From Malurus cyaneus samueli (Eukaryota; Chordata; Aves; Passeriformes; Maluridae): a DNA stretch of 64,000 nucleotides. This document shows, piece by piece, positions 9,601-24,600 of this stretch (position 1 is its first letter; every line of letters begins with the position of its first letter). Both the position numbers and the translations under genes were made by a program. The stretch spans positions 47,252,863 to 47,316,862 of the forward strand of contig CM019216.1 in NCBI GenBank assembly GCA_009741485.1. The letters run 5' to 3'. The notes beneath the pieces are model-generated. The model saw nothing but the letters and a program-made list of their open reading frames with translations, was not told the origin of the DNA and did not search any database.

Positions 9601-12600
9601 GTAATAAAAGTTTCAGCAACACAGTTCACAGTAATTTTTTTAGCCAAGGGTAGAGTGTGTCAGAGCCTGTGCATCCTGGTGCTGACACAAAAAGCCATAG
9701 CAATGAGGTGAAATGTCAGACAATATGGGGCTGGAGTGGATTAAAGATGAGTCTTTACACAAATAACTCTGCTGTGTGAAAGCTTCCATGAAGTTTTTCA
9801 ATCATGTTTTGTTTGCTTGGGCTGTTCAGTTGATACTTTCAATACTCAGCTTTCTGCACCACCTGAGATTTCATCTACCACACCAGGTTTACATTTCTGG
9901 CTTGCCTCAGCATGTGTTCAGAGTAAAAGCTGCTTTACATACTCACTAAGCGATTTGTCTTTTGGGTGCTCTGTATTGTGCTTAAGTAAGGTATTGAAAC
10001 CAAGAGAAGAGATCCAGCACAGAATGAAGAGTAGCTCCTATCTTCCACTAATTGCCCTGAAGGGTATGTCAGGTGGGAAGCTTGATTGTTAGTGACATGT
10101 CCCTCTATCCTCCTGATGTGGCTTTTTAGACTTTAAGAGTACTTCAGATACGTCCCTCTGGCTGAATGTGTTCTTGCTCGCTTTTAGCTGGACCTGTTTT
10201 CTGAAGGACTTCTGAGTAAACATAAATATTGTTATTGGGGACTGTATTTCTTACAATAAGAGAAACTACAATAGGAGTTATGGTGGTGGAGAATATGACA
10301 TTGATTTGTGGAGACCCAGCACTGTGACTGTTTCTTGCTCTCCGTGGTGGCTGAAATCTTGTTCCCATTGATGCCTGACAGTTTTCCCATTGACTTAAAT
10401 GAATTCAACACATAATTAGGTGTTACATGTGTACATCTTGTATTTAACACTTAGGAATACTTTAAAAAAGCAATTTATGGCCAGTCTTAGAGAGTAGACT
10501 GGCCTCATAAACAAGGAATCTTTATGTCTGATGCACCAGATCTTTAGCAGCCTTGTGCCACTAGGAAGCTGTAAGTCCAAGGCATGTGATGTCTCCTTAA
10601 ACTCCTTAGGGAGGACATTAGAGATGTACATCAGGAACTTGGGACCCTTCTTCCTGGACTGAATGTAAGGTTCTGCATTGTGCAGCCCTTCTGGAGAATG
10701 ACATCTTTAGAATGGGACAGCCTAAATGTCAAGTAGGGTTGAGGCTAAGTTTATAATTTGAACATTTTTAATGTTTGCCCCTTGGATGAGCACTGATAAA
10801 AATCGTCATCAGACCAAGGCATTCAAAACTTGCTGTAAACCTTAGATCCCTGAAAAATACAACTTTAGAAAAAATTTAAATCTCAGAAAAGTACAGAGGA
10901 GAGGAGTGAATATGAAAAAATATTGTCCCAGTCAATCAAACCAAATTTAAAAAAAAAAGTCTCCAAAATGAAGAGAAGAATTTTGTAACATAATGCTTCC
11001 CCTAATGTTTTCTGGGGAAAACACACTTTCTCTTGCTCTGACATTAGGAGAGTCCTTTTTTATTCCCTTTTCTATGAATGCATAATTGGGAAGTTGGGTT
11101 AAAAAAACAAAGATAGAAAGATACGAGGAGTCAGCTACAACAGATTAATTTCATTTGTGTTATTTCCTTTTGCAGATATTTCAAAATACAGTTATGTCCA
11201 CAACAGAACAGTGTGCTCATTGTATTAAAGCAAGTCAAATTCAGTATAATTTAATGTAATTTTTAAGTAGGCACACATGCTCTTTGCTACAAATTCAGAA
11301 TGGTGAAGAATTTTCTAGGGACTCACAATTTTGAAAACTTCTGTTTGATACCATCATGGTAGAGACATTTAAAGGGCCTTGCTTAAAAATAGCTGTACAC
11401 GGGATATTTAACTCTTCCATTTCTGGAATATTTGTTTATCTGATATTTTTTCAGTTTTAACTTTCTAGTGCCTCATTTGATACTGTGGTGTGGCAAATTT
11501 ATGTCTGTTTTGGTAACTGTTTATAAAATCCTAGAATCCTGGAATGGTTTGGGTTGGAAGGGACTCAAAGATCATCTGGTTCTGACCCCCATGCCATGGG
11601 GAGGGGCATCTTCACTAGACCAGATTGTTCAAAGCCCCATCCAACCTGGCCTTGAACACTTCCAGGGGTGGATCTTCCACATCTTCTCTGGGCACTGTTC
11701 CAGTGCTTCACCAATCTCACAGTAAAGAATTTCTTCCTAGTATCTAATCTAGACCTACTTTCTTTTAGCTTAAAGGCATTCACCCTTGTTTTACCTCTAG
11801 ATGGCCTTGTAAAAATTGATAATTAGGAAAAATAATTTTAAATATAAAACATAGTTAGCCCAGGAAAAAAAAATCAGAAGTAAACTACTAATTTGATGTA
11901 TCTGAAAAAAGGCCAGATAAGTCTGGTGTTTTGCCTTTAAAAAAAGATCAAATAAGCTGAACTGCAAGTTGATTGATAACTCTATTATATGACATTCTAA
12001 AGGTGACATTGCTTATATATATTTAAGCTATTACATATTCTCTAGGGGGAAATCTGTGCTGATGGTAGAAGTCTCAGGATTTCAAAGTTTCAAGAGAGGG
12101 GAAGCTTGAATGGGTTTAAACTGCAAAAGACACAGAGGATCTGCAACAGCTTCACGGCGATGCAAATGCAGCAACCAACATTTCATGCAACAAACCCCAG
12201 GCAATTAATGGCTTCTTTGGGTCTCCACTGAGCTGCTCATCACAGGAGACTCAAAGCACAGAGCTGAGGGTCTCAGATTTTAGTTTCTCCAGGAGTACTC
12301 ACTCTGGGCCTGGCACACGTTTTTCCTGCGTGCTCCACAGGGTGTTTGCCAGCACAGGGCACCAGTTCAGGGGAAGGAGCTGTGCAGAAGGAGCTGTGCA
12401 GAAGGGCACAGGAGTGTGGCTTCATGTCTCCCCATACCCTGGCTTGGGTGATGGCTGTCCCCCCGCTCGGACTCAGCACAGGGAGAATTTATGGAGGGGG
12501 AAAAAAAGAAAAAAAAAGTATCTAAAAAGCTGCCCTGTGACACTTCCAAACTCTTCTGGCCCATGCTGGAAGTTTGAGGCCAGGTTGGACAGGGCTGATC

Positions 12601-15600
12601 TAACAGGTGGCATCCATGTTCATGGCAAGAGGGTTGGAACAAGAGGATCTTTCAGGTCCCTTCCAGTCCAGATCGTACCAGGCCAGGTGACATCGCTGTA
12701 AACCCAAATTTGACACAGACAGTTCTAGGACTGATGAATACTACCTGAAACCACATAATTTGCATATATAAAATACCCAGTACTCTGGAGACAGATAAGT
12801 AACTTAAAAGGTTGCTGTTGCTTCTAGTCAGAAACACCTCAAAGCCCTAATGTGTGTTACTTTCTGCCTTTAAGATCCTTGAGTAATCAGCCTTCTGTAA
12901 TTGTGGATTGAAGAGAAAAAGTTACACAGAGAGGGGGAGAAGGAGAGCATGGGAAAATCCCCCTTTTTTGTTGATAATTTTGTAGGAGCTGTTATTTCAA
13001 TCCCTTGTAAAACCACAGGAGAAAACTTTGGATCTGTGTTTCTGGTGTTAGTCTCAGATTTTGGTATCATGATTTTAGAAAAACACAATTTGTGTGAAAG
13101 CTCTTACACAGGCATGTAATTAAATGTAAAGATACTAAAGCAGCTTAGGAGACTTCAGAAAAAGTTCAAGTTTGCTTTTAATGTGTTGCATTCTTGTAGT
13201 TTGTTCTAGCTGGCGGATGGTACGTGATCCTGCTCTGGATGATGAGCTCAACTAATTGAGCTTTTCAGGATTTCCCTGCTTTATTTGCACTCTTTGATAA
13301 AGGGGGAGTGCTCAGAACGTCTCCACTTCTGTGGTTGTTGCTCCTTTCCTAACCAGATCTCCCATCCCATTCTCAGGTACACGCTGGTGGATATTTTGCG
13401 TGCCATACTTCTTTCTTTAGAAGCCATGATAGAAGACCCCGAGCTTCAAGTGAATGGATTTGTTTTGATTATAGACTGGAGCAATTTCACCTTCAAGCAA
13501 GCATCCAAGCTCACACCAAGCATGCTCAGATTAGCCATAGAGGGCCTTCAGGTAACATTGTTATTGTTGTCTTTCTTCTCCTAATTCTGCTTCGTTTTGC
13601 AGTTCCTTACAAATCTAGGTCGATAAAAAAGACCTAAACAAAACAAAATTCCAACAGCTTTGGAATAGCAAGGCTATTAACACCTTAAGGTGTGGGTGAG
13701 CAGGCAAGCTACTGTGACAAAAGTGTGAATTCAGTCAGCTAACTGCAGTAAGTCTTGATGTGTAGGCTCCTTCCTTGCTATAAATATGAGGTAACTTTTT
13801 TGTCTTTATTCCAAAGTGACTGGCTTCCTGTAAATTCAGGCGGCGGCTTCTGCAACAGAAAGTTAGAAGTAATCAGTTTATGCTGTAATTATGCACAGGG
13901 ATAATGAAATAGGGGGTGCTGCTGTCACACCAGGTTGGCTTTTTTCATTGATTCCTTTGAAGACAGCTCATATTTGTTGTGAAAGTGTGGGGCTCTGTGA
14001 ATACACAGTTATCTGGGACTATTTGTTTACTCAAAGTTCAGCATGTGCTTGGCTCTTTTTCTGGGTCAAGATTAATCTGAGCCGCAGCTTCTGAGGGACT
14101 GAGTGTACAATGATTAGAATTTCTTTCAGTGCATTGTAAATGCACTTTATGTGACACAGGCACATTGGTGGAAAGGGTACTACATAAATCACATCTGTTT
14201 CCTATGATAGTTTATGCCTATTAAAATGAAAAACTAAAATTGTGAAGGCAGCTGTTGTCTGCATAAGCCTGAGTTGCCATGTTAAAAATATCTGTAATTC
14301 ACTCCTGTGACAGTGTGCCTTGCTTTTAGCACATATATTCCTCTTCTGTGATGTTTCTATCATTTATACATTTTTATTACTCATAAAGCAAAATAACAGC
14401 CTTACCTTTGAACTTTCTTCACTTTGACTGTGTGATTTTTGAAGAAACTTGTGCAGCAGTAGTATGGAATTTTGATCTAACTGATGAAATAACTCAACCA
14501 ATATTCAGCCTGCTGCTGCACACAGAAGGGTAGTGACATGAGACAAAGGTCTCAGTTCTCATTTTATTGTGTTTCCTTATGCAACAGAGTGATCCCATCG
14601 TCTTCACAGCTACATTAGAAGGCAGCAGTGAGACCTGAGCCCTAGTAGTGCCACATTTCCTTTCATTGCCTTCAGAGCTCTTTTCTTTTTTGTGCTTTTT
14701 TCAAAGCCATTGTTTTCTGGTTTAGAATGTGAATAAATGCTTTAGAGGTCTTTGTTTTCAAATGGTGGCATTTATTCTTGGGCTTTATTCAGAGATGGTT
14801 ATTTTTGAGGAGAGCTGCAGTGGAAAATTGCATCTGAAAGTAGGAGGGGTGACCTACCAAACATTAGGTGGGCTCTGAGACTGCATTCTCCTGCCATCGA
14901 ATGCTTCATGACTGAATTGTAGAAAAGTCCAATTTTTTTAACTTACCCACACCCCCAGCTTTGTAGTTTCAAATATTCTCAGTCTGATGGTGGCCATCAT
15001 TTTGTGCCCACTGCCTTCAGTGCCGAGATGCAAAAGTGGGCATGAAATGCTCCAGAGGAGAGAAGGAAAAGGCATTTTAATGATTTCCTTTTATTTTGGA
15101 GGAAAATGCATTGCGAAAACATCATTCTGAGTGATGTCAAAGTAAAAAGTGCTTAATCAGGTACTATGAAAATGAAAAAGAATAACTCACACACTGTATT
15201 TATGATCTTTGTAAATACTCTCTGTTTAATCATAGAAATGAAATTTACTTTGGATTATAAGATTTAACAGGACTCAAGATGCTGAACTTTACCATTTGGA
15301 GAATTTAAATATTTGTGTTGCTTAGGCAAAATGGGACACTGAGAGTGGGATTAGTGACCACTGAATTTGATGTTAACCAAATCCCTCTGCCTTCTGAATG
15401 AAATCTACAGAATCTGCATTATATTTGCTTAGCTTCCATGGTGAGCAGAATACACAATATGATATGTACCAAAGATTTTACAAGCTATGGCATTTTTTTG
15501 TTTTTCACAGCATCTTATTGTTTAGGAAATTGCTTTTGAAAGTAAAACAAGTAAATAATATATACCATTTACTGCTGTATAGAAAAATGTGAGTTCTGCA

Positions 15601-18600
15601 TATGTGTTAAATTGGAGTGTGAAAAGAATCACAGCCCAAACTTACTTGTATAAATTAGAAAAACATCTCAGGTAGCTGTTTTTAGGAAAGGAGACTTTAG
15701 ATTGTGGAATTTTTAATGTTATAAGACAGTGATTATCTGTAATCTGATATGAAATTCTAGCATACTCATGGCAACAGTGCTGTACCAAAAAATTGGTGCA
15801 GTGTAGGTCAGTGCTGATTTTTAGATCAAATGGTTTTTGCTAGACAAGAGGCAAAAACTTCATGTGGAGGTAGGGGCACTCAGCTGGGACTCTTGGTGCT
15901 CCAGTCCTACTCACACACTGTCTGTGTGCTTTTGGAAAAAAGGAGCAAAATTCTTCCTTGTAGATGCTTGTGGCTTCAGTATTTATGTTGCTCCTCATCA
16001 GTGAGAGGGAAGATTTGCACTTAGAGCTCCTATACTTTCCTTAGTGTAGAGTAATATCAGAAGAAAAACTTTTTTTCAGAGCTGAAAAAAAGTCTCGACT
16101 TTGGCACTTTGTGTTGACTCTCCCTAGTGTATTCCGTGTGTGGATGTTTGAGTCAGGTGCCCCTTTCTTGCCATTCACTGATTTCTGTAGCCAAGCACTG
16201 ATTTTGGGCTTGTGGAGAAGCTCAGGTTACTCAGCAGTTGTGTTCCTGAAAGCAGGGAGTGTTTCAGTGTTGTGTGCTTCAATACCTGAGTGCCCTGATT
16301 AAATCTCTTTCCAAATCTTCACAAAATTTTGCCTCTTTCACCAGCAATGGGTTGCAATCTGTATGCTTCAGCTCTTTCTCTTATAGAAGAGAGAATTTTT
16401 GAGAGCTCTGAAGATAAACAGTCCTAAGTTTTCACAGACAGTGATGAACTTTGGGCAAAAAATCCAAAATGTACCAGATGGTTTCTGATATGTAAAAGGA
16501 ACAATTAAATTGGCTGGAATTCATCTGGATGGATGAAGAAAAGCTGTAGAGAGAAAGTACAAGAATCTATAAAACCAAAGAATCACGGGATAATTCAGCT
16601 CGGAAAAGACCTCAGGGGCTTGGCAAATCTGACCTTCTTAAAGCAGGGTCCCTGATGAGGTCAGACCAGGATACAAACAAGATCATGGGTGGTTGGAGAG
16701 AGTGGACAAGCTGCAGATGTTATTTGTTATTTCCATTTTAAGAAATGGACATCATCAGGTGATACCAGGAAGAGTCCTGGCTCTTTATAAGACACCTTTG
16801 TACAATGTCTGGGTAACTTCTACCAAAACCTATCTGAGAGCACTTGGGCAGAAAGAGGGAGGAGGTTCTGGGTATAATAATTTTCTGTATGATAGTCTTT
16901 TTTTTTACATAAGCCCCTATATGGAATTTAAAAAAACAATGAAAATATCAAGATGCCATTGTTTTCATAAGGCAGGTGAAAACAGTTTCAAAGACTGAAA
17001 ATTCAATTTGAAAATTATATTGAAATTTGGGGTTATTATTAACTCTGACAGACAGCTTTGGGGGTAATTATAATTGAGTTTTGCAAAATGGAACACTATA
17101 GATATGCATGAGACACTTTAACTGATTAACTGATATTTAATATTCTAAAACCTGGCCCACTAATTCCTTTTTAAATATTGATTTCTATTTAGTGCATAAT
17201 AGTAGCTGCATGCGTGACAGGTTTTTTTTTCATTCTTTCACTCAGGCAGGCTGCACATCCAAATATATTGCAAAATTGTGTAGTTATTGGTGGCTGAATG
17301 TGAATGCTTCTCCTCCAGTTAAAAAGCTGATGAAAAAGAGAAGATACACATTTAAGTGGGGAGCTGAACATATGTGGGCAGTCAGCATTGTTGCAGAAGA
17401 CAGAAGACTCTTGCTTCTATAATAAGAGTGTTTGCTGGAAGAAACAGCAGTAGTGTTGTGGGGTACAAGGCACGGATTTTAACCAACTTTGTGCTTTTTT
17501 TTTTTTTTTTTTTTTTTTGGAACAGAGGAAGGCTTCTTAAGCTAAAACAAACTCATTCCTCTAAAATGAAAGCAAACCAGAAAGTAAATGAAGGCAGCAT
17601 CCTTGCAGCTGTGATTACTTTCAAAAACATCTTTCATACTGCTGTTCTCAGGAGTTGTAAGAACAATATCCTGAAACAGATTTCTGCAGCAGTGCAAGGT
17701 GGAAGTACCAGACACAAAATGAACAGTCTGGTGATGAAAGTGATGGGGCTTCCTACTCTCATTTTCTCTAAGTGTGAACTCTGTCAGTATCTTATCATTA
17801 CAGGGAATCTTGCTGAACATCAGGGCTGGTACAACAAGCACAGAGAGGGCTTAAATTTTGGCACCTGGTTCTGGACTACATCAGTGCAACCAGCAGTTTG
17901 CAGTGCTAAGAATTCCTAAGTCAGGAACTTCCAGAACTAAGGATACCTCTGAAAACAGTATTTTGACTTCATATAATGACGTGGTCACATGTTCTGTGCA
18001 GTGCATGAGATTGTTAATAATGAGCCGAAGGAACAGTTAGTGCTAGCAGTGAGCATCAGTGAGCAGCAAACCCACAAAACAGAGCTTCAAGAGTTTTCTC
18101 ATCCAGACTTAAAACCATAGAACCACCTCATGCAGTGCTTGAATTTTCCACCAGTTTTTGGGAACAGAGGTCCTGACACTTTATTGCTTGAGAGGATATT
18201 AAAAAGTAGGAGACTCAGGCTTTTAATGGGAGTATCTTCTGTTTTCAGGAAATCTGATAAATTGTATAGCTGCTTTAATTCAGTTTTTTTTTGTAGTTTT
18301 TTCTTTTTTTTTTAATCAAAGAATTATGTTTCTTGTAAATGCTAGAGTCCCCTGACCCCAGGACTTCCCAGAGAACAGAGGGATGTGCTTGTGAACAGCA
18401 TAATTTCATACCAGTTCAACACATGTTCTATAGCAATATCAGTTAAATGGGATATTTTTCCTAAGAGTTTGTAATTTTGCATGAGTTTGCCTATACTTGA
18501 TCTTCCTTGCATGTAAAAAGGCCCTAAAAAGACTTACCAGAAATTTACTGTGGAAACAGGATGGACTGAAAGGGATTGTTATTTCTACTCCTCACCTGCT

Positions 18601-21600
18601 GTCTGGATGGGCTTAACCTGCTGGCCGAGAAAGAACTTTATGATCATAGCTTGAGTTCAGCTACAAACAGGCAGGTCTGGACAGACACAGCCACTATTCA
18701 GTGTGGTCCCAGCTGTTAACCTGTTACCTGGAGACAGAATAATTAATTTCCTTGTTAGATTCTTTTATGATGCTCATAAAAAAATCGTTGAAGGCCTCTG
18801 GAATGTTGATTTACGTATTCTCACAAACACATTTTTAAGACAAGGGGATACCATAATATTTTTCCTTTTTATTTTTTTATCCCCAGCTGAGAGTTATTCC
18901 AACAAAAGATTGCTGTTAAAAGTGTCTCCTAATTTGGGGTGCCCACTGTGACAGGCCATGGTCTGATTTTCAGTCACTTTTTATATATTTGGAGTCCAGC
19001 TGACATTTATTTTTGATCAGGAGGATTCAAGACTTTAGCCTTGATCTTGAGCCCCCAAGCCAGGAGTCTCAATTCTAGCATGGCTAAATTAAGACTCTCA
19101 TTAGATTCATTTTGAATGCACATAATGCCACGTGGGCTGCCACCTCTGAAACAAATGAGAAGCAGCAGCAAACTAAACTCCCCTTTCCGCCCCAGAAACT
19201 CTGCTCTGTGGCATCCGACTGAAAACTGCAGGGGAGATTAATAAAGTTAAATGTCCACCCTCCAAACACTGCCACTGGAGCTAGAGCTGGTGGAGTGTCT
19301 GCCTGCAGTAGGTTGTCACTCTCCATGTGAACCTGAGCAAGAAAGACAGAGGGCACTTTGCCAGTGGTTTGCAGATATTTGCTGAAAGCAAGGCGTGATT
19401 AGTTGTGGGGAGCTTGGCTTTTGTTCAGACACTTTGATCTAACTGGCACAGACTCTTCTGCTCGTTCCTCCTGCCCTTTTTGCTCTGAGCAGGCTTTTCC
19501 ACAGTCCTACTACTTCCCTGGTTCCTCAACCCACTCCTGCTGACAGTGTTTTACTTTGTGCTAGTCTTCCCTGATGTTCTGAGGGCATCCCCCAAAACCT
19601 CAGTCACCACAGATGACTGCATGGCACATTTAGTTCATTTTAGACTCCTTAAGCGATCTCAGCCTTTTGTGTTCTCACTGGCCAAAGGCTCTCTACATCT
19701 GGCTTCTAATCATCTTCAAACCTCCCATCTCCAAATCTCCTTTTAACCAGTGTTCCCACTGCTCTTCACACCTGTCATGAATGCAGCCCTGGAGGGTGAG
19801 TCCTGATCTGTTCACACACCAAGTGAGTTCTTTAGACACTGGGCTGTTAAGAAAACTCTCCTTTTAGTTCCTCAGACCAGAGCTGGTCTGCTTGGTACAC
19901 ATGATTTGGCTCTCCTGGAGCCAGGCAGGAGACCTTGGGAGCTTCTGAGGATGTTAATGGAATGACTTGGCATGGTCTAGAAAAGGAAAATTTATTTTTT
20001 CTACTCCTGATATATTCTTCTGCTCAACAAAATAGATGTGGTTAGTGTAGAAACCAATGAAAATACTCATGGTTGACATTTTTCCATCAGTTCTGTCAAC
20101 AGAGAAGAACATCCAAATAAAATTATTGCATCTTGAAAGAAAATAGAAAAGACTCTTGTGCATGCCGGCTGCGTCTTTCTTGAGCTTTTGCTAAGTGCTA
20201 ACCACTTCTTTGTCTTTCTTCTCTTTATGAGGGAGCAGAATCTATCTTAACTAAAGATAGTGAATTGCTCTGATTAGGCTGAAAAACTAATACAATGCTA
20301 AGGTGACACAAACATGAAGGGCTTGTAGCACAGACTTGGTATAGGCAATTAATTCTTGTCACTGTGAATGACTTTCTGTTGTCTCTGGTAGGCCACACTT
20401 CAACAACTATATGATTGTAACCAATCCTCATCTTCAGAATATCTATTTACTTTTGGAAGTGATTTTTTTTCTCAGTCAAGCTCTAAATACTTCTCTTTTC
20501 TTCGTATCTTAAGGCTGTAAAGGGAATAAATAGTAGTCTTCCTTGTAAGGTCACTCAGAAATAAAACTAATTTGTTGTAAATGGTAATGTTAGAGACAGA
20601 AGACATGTTTTAAGATCATAGTTCACCTTCCTGCTAAGGCGAGATTATCCCATGCATTATATTTTCTAGTGCTTCTCGCTGTTTAATTTAAAAGCTTGAA
20701 GGCAGGTCTGGCACATTCTTTGGAAACCTCTCTACGACTTCTTGCTCTTTAGATTTCCTCTCGGCATTAATCCTAATTTTTCTATTTCAAAATGTCAACT
20801 CCTATAAAATCTTTTGCTCTTTCACTGTGTGCTGTTGGGACCAAAGCAGGAATTGGTATGTGACTTTCAGTAACCCATAGAAAGGAAATCTTTTGATGGA
20901 GTACCTATCCTCAACAGCTGTGATTTGGAATCAGGACCTGGAGATGTTCCTCTTGTTTTGTTTGACACTGGAGGTGGTGAGATGTGAAGATCAGTGGGAT
21001 AGTCTTTATTTGGAGGGCCTAAATCTACTTATTTTGGTTTTTTTTTTGTTTGTTCTTTTTTATTTTTTAAATAGTGTTTAAATTGCCTATGTTATCAATC
21101 TATTTCATATATGCACCTTTCATGTTTACCTCAAAAGTATACATTGGATTATTTTTTTAATTATTTTCTGAAACCAGTCTAATCTTTAATTTTCCATGAT
21201 GCTAATAAATCCTCTGTGATCTTATTAGGCTGTACGTAGCTGTCTTTATGTTACTGTCTTCTGCACATATTGTGCATATAGTCTCTGCCAGCAAAGTCTT
21301 CAGTGCTACATCCACAAAACAATAAAATGTTTTTGGGTTTTTTTTGTGATTTTGGTTTTATTCCTTAGCAAGTGCTCCCCTGCTATGGCAATTATTTTTA
21401 TGAATCCAATTTGCCTTTGGTTATAAACAAAATTTTGACGTGGGTTATAAGTGACTGCTGTGCAGGAGGAACACTGCTGTCATATTTCACTGATGTTTAA
21501 AAACAGCTGTGGGAAACTTCTCTGGGGGAAGCACCATAAAAATGTGAAATATATGGCTGGTGATGGTTTCTCTCATCTCATGTTTCCTAATCATAAAACA

Positions 21601-24600
21601 ATTAAGACAAATCAATTTTTTGTATTTTTTGTTTGAATAGATGTAACTGTTTAAATAAGTGATACTTGGCTAGTGATTTAAAAGTATTTCAGGAGCTGAG
21701 AGTTTATATACATAATGAAGAAAATTATATTTCTGAAGAAAAAGTTTAGTAGTACTTCCTTCTAAAATATCATAATCCAGTGTGTTATTATGTTTAAAAA
21801 AATTTCCTCCCCAAAAAAGCTTTTCTGCAGTCTTTTCCTGCATATTTTACAAAGATCAGAATAAGATCTTTAAAAAAGTCTCTTCTTATGATGTGGAAAT
21901 ATGAAAATAGTGCTTGTAATCTTTTACAGTGTTTTCTGTAATAAAAAGGACTGAGCAGTAATGTTTTGTTACACATAATGAATATGCAAACATGGACATG
22001 GACTGAAATCTGAGATGGCTGAACATCTCAGTCCTTTTTGAGGAAAACAAATTCACATTCAATACAAAAATTTAATTTCAGTCCATCGCCTGACACCGAG
22101 AAAGCCTCAGGTCAGCATGTCCCCCAGCACAGTCCTGGCTATGCTGAAGTACTTGCTTTTTCTTTTGGATTACTTTTTATGTTGTACCTCACAGTACAGG
22201 CTTTAAAATATGTATTCAGCTCCCTTATTTTGTAGGACTGACTATCACACAGAGGCATTGGAAAATGTAATCTTTAATCCGTGATTAAAGATTGTATTTT
22301 CAAATGCATTTGTTATTTTCCTGCTCTTTTTCGTTGGTTCTCAAGAATCCATTATAGCTGTTAGGATCTTTTGGGGTAGTGTTTCCTTTCTGAGAAGAAT
22401 TTCAACCCTTGGCCAGTTCCAATACTGAAAACATTTTCTGGAAAAAAAGAAGTGATTCCTCTGTGATTCAGGAGAGGGCCTCCCTAAAAGCATGTTTAAA
22501 CTGCAATTTTCATTAATGCTTACCTGACATTGCACTGAGTGTACCTTATTACCTACAAAAGCTTCTGAGTTTGTTGGGTCATGCCTTCATCTCATGCTAA
22601 GCTATTTGACCGAAAGTACAATTTAGAGCACTGCATCTTCTGGCTGAGGGCCACTGTGCAAAGCATAAGGAACCCAGAGCAAATCATCAAGTACTGGTAG
22701 TCCTCCAGCATTCTCCTCGGAAAGTCTTTGCAAGGCACAGCCAGTCCTCTGAAATCCGCAGTGGATCTTCCAGGTCTTTATGCAGAAACCCCATGGATTG
22801 TGCTGCAGACACAGTGAGTCCATGCAGAAACATTGGATAAATTCAGTAAATCAAGTGCAGTTACAAATCCAACCTTTGCAGTACGGATTCTCAACCTACT
22901 CAAGAGTATATGGTGAAAATGTAGATTCATTTTGTGAGGAAGATGGAAAAGGTTTTGAAGGCCTGTACTTAATAGAGGAGAAAAGAGGACACTAAGGATG
23001 TCAGAAGAAGACAGGATAGTCGTGAAAGGATAGGGCAAGATATAGGGCAAAAGACCTAAAAGGTGCCCTTCAGTTTAGATTTTGAAATGTTTCAAAGTAG
23101 AAAATTCCATTTCCTATTTTATAGCTGTTAACAATCTCATTGGGTAAAATGTCATCTCTAAAACCATTTTTTTAAAAGCGATACTGTCATACCATTAGAA
23201 AACAAAGATTAACATTTTTTAAATCATAGCTGTCACACATCTGCAATAACTAATCTGTATCATAGCATCAGGTATTGTCATTCCCCTCTAGTTTCAGCCA
23301 GTGAGCACATCACCATTTCCTGGTGGTTTTGGCAGGAACCAAGTGTTCCCTGAGGCCCTTCTTCCTCAAATTCTTAGTTCACTTTCGAGGAGAATTAAAC
23401 GGGTTAACTGCATACCTTCAGCAACATGTTTACATTATGAAGGGATGCAATTAAATAGTTGTGATTGATGAGGGATTAGGTATCAGTGAGAGCTGGCTGA
23501 GCCTCTTAACCACTTATTTCCTCATCCTTTATCTTTCAGGGGTTTGGAGATGCGGTATTGCAAGCAAGGTTTGACATATGTTTTGGGCATTAACTGAGAT
23601 CCATTGGGTCATGCTTTTCAAAGCATTTTGTTAGGAATATTGAGCAATTGATTTTCTCTGGAGAACCCTAGCCTAAGGAACATCTTCTTGCTATTGCTAT
23701 CAGTATGATCCTATTCTGCTCTCCACAGAAGTTCAGCAGGAGTGCAATTTAATGAGACCAGTGAAAGGAATCTGACTGCTCTATTTATAGCACACTAATT
23801 GATCAGGGTAGCCATGGAAGGAGGAAACTTCAGTGCAAATCAATGCAGTATCAAATGAAAGCAGCACACAAGCCTTTAAAGACAGCTGCATGAAAACCAG
23901 TTCAGAATGAATCTATTTGAAGATCCATGGGAACATCTTGGACTGTGTGTGTTCTTGCCTTAAGTTGTAGGAATTCAGTCAAACTAACCAGCATCTTACA
24001 TGCAAGGTGAGCCTTACTATATATTTTTTTTCTTCATCCTCCTGATACTCTGTCCCATTAAATCTTCTTGGTGGATTGTTTTAGTTTCATATGGGGACTG
24101 TAAATGTCATCTTTTAAGAGCTCCCCTTTGTGCTCTTTTTGTAATGAGCTGATAACCCTGCCTGAGGATGGCAGCCAGCCTTGTGTAGCAGAACTGCAGA
24201 CCCTCTTGGCTGTGTGTCCAGCACTCAGGCACAGTTCCAGGTCTCATGGCTTTCACTTAAATGCAGGGAGAAGATGGTCTGTCTACCTCCATTCTCATTC
24301 CTGTCATCCAAATACTTGTAATCACGGTGGATACACAAAGTGTAACTGTTTGTACACTTGCTAGTTTTTCTTAGATTTGTGTAATGGACCTTTGCTTCCT
24401 CCTCTAATTGCATTTTTGCCTCATGAGATCTGCTAAAGCCCTGAACAGCCTCCTGTTCTCCATCCCTGATGCGTTTTTGTGGCAGATAATCTCCTTTACT
24501 GGGTGTATCTCCCTGCTGTGGGCTGACTGCCCATCAGTACACACTTTTGGGCTGTGGTAGGTGGATGAAGAAAGTAAAGAACTACCATGAAGGCATTTTA

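Larger units (their letters stand above)
3666..13376 (+). other. CLVS2: CLVS2 intron 1 (9.7 kb)
   Basis: This GT-AG intron interrupts codon 130 (phase 2). It is mostly non-repetitive DNA and contains two CR1 fragments (11527-11814 minus, 12565-12685 plus), an A-rich tract (8564-8621), a T tract (9452-9473) and AT-rich simple patches near 6866-6893 and 8126-8170. The acceptor follows a pyrimidine-rich stretch ending CATTCTCAG. The short open frames inside have no protein-like features, and I see no nested gene. Confidence 0.9.

Noticed and set aside
17374..17919. 181-codon plus-strand frame in intron 2
   Set aside because: It crosses a 24-T tract (poly-Phe) and has no recognisable domain or good splice sites with frame continuity. 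Most simply a chance frame.
22256..22306. Hairpin considered as a microRNA precursor
   Set aside because: The three-base loop and short stem do not suit Drosha/Dicer processing, so it is kept only as an inverted repeat.
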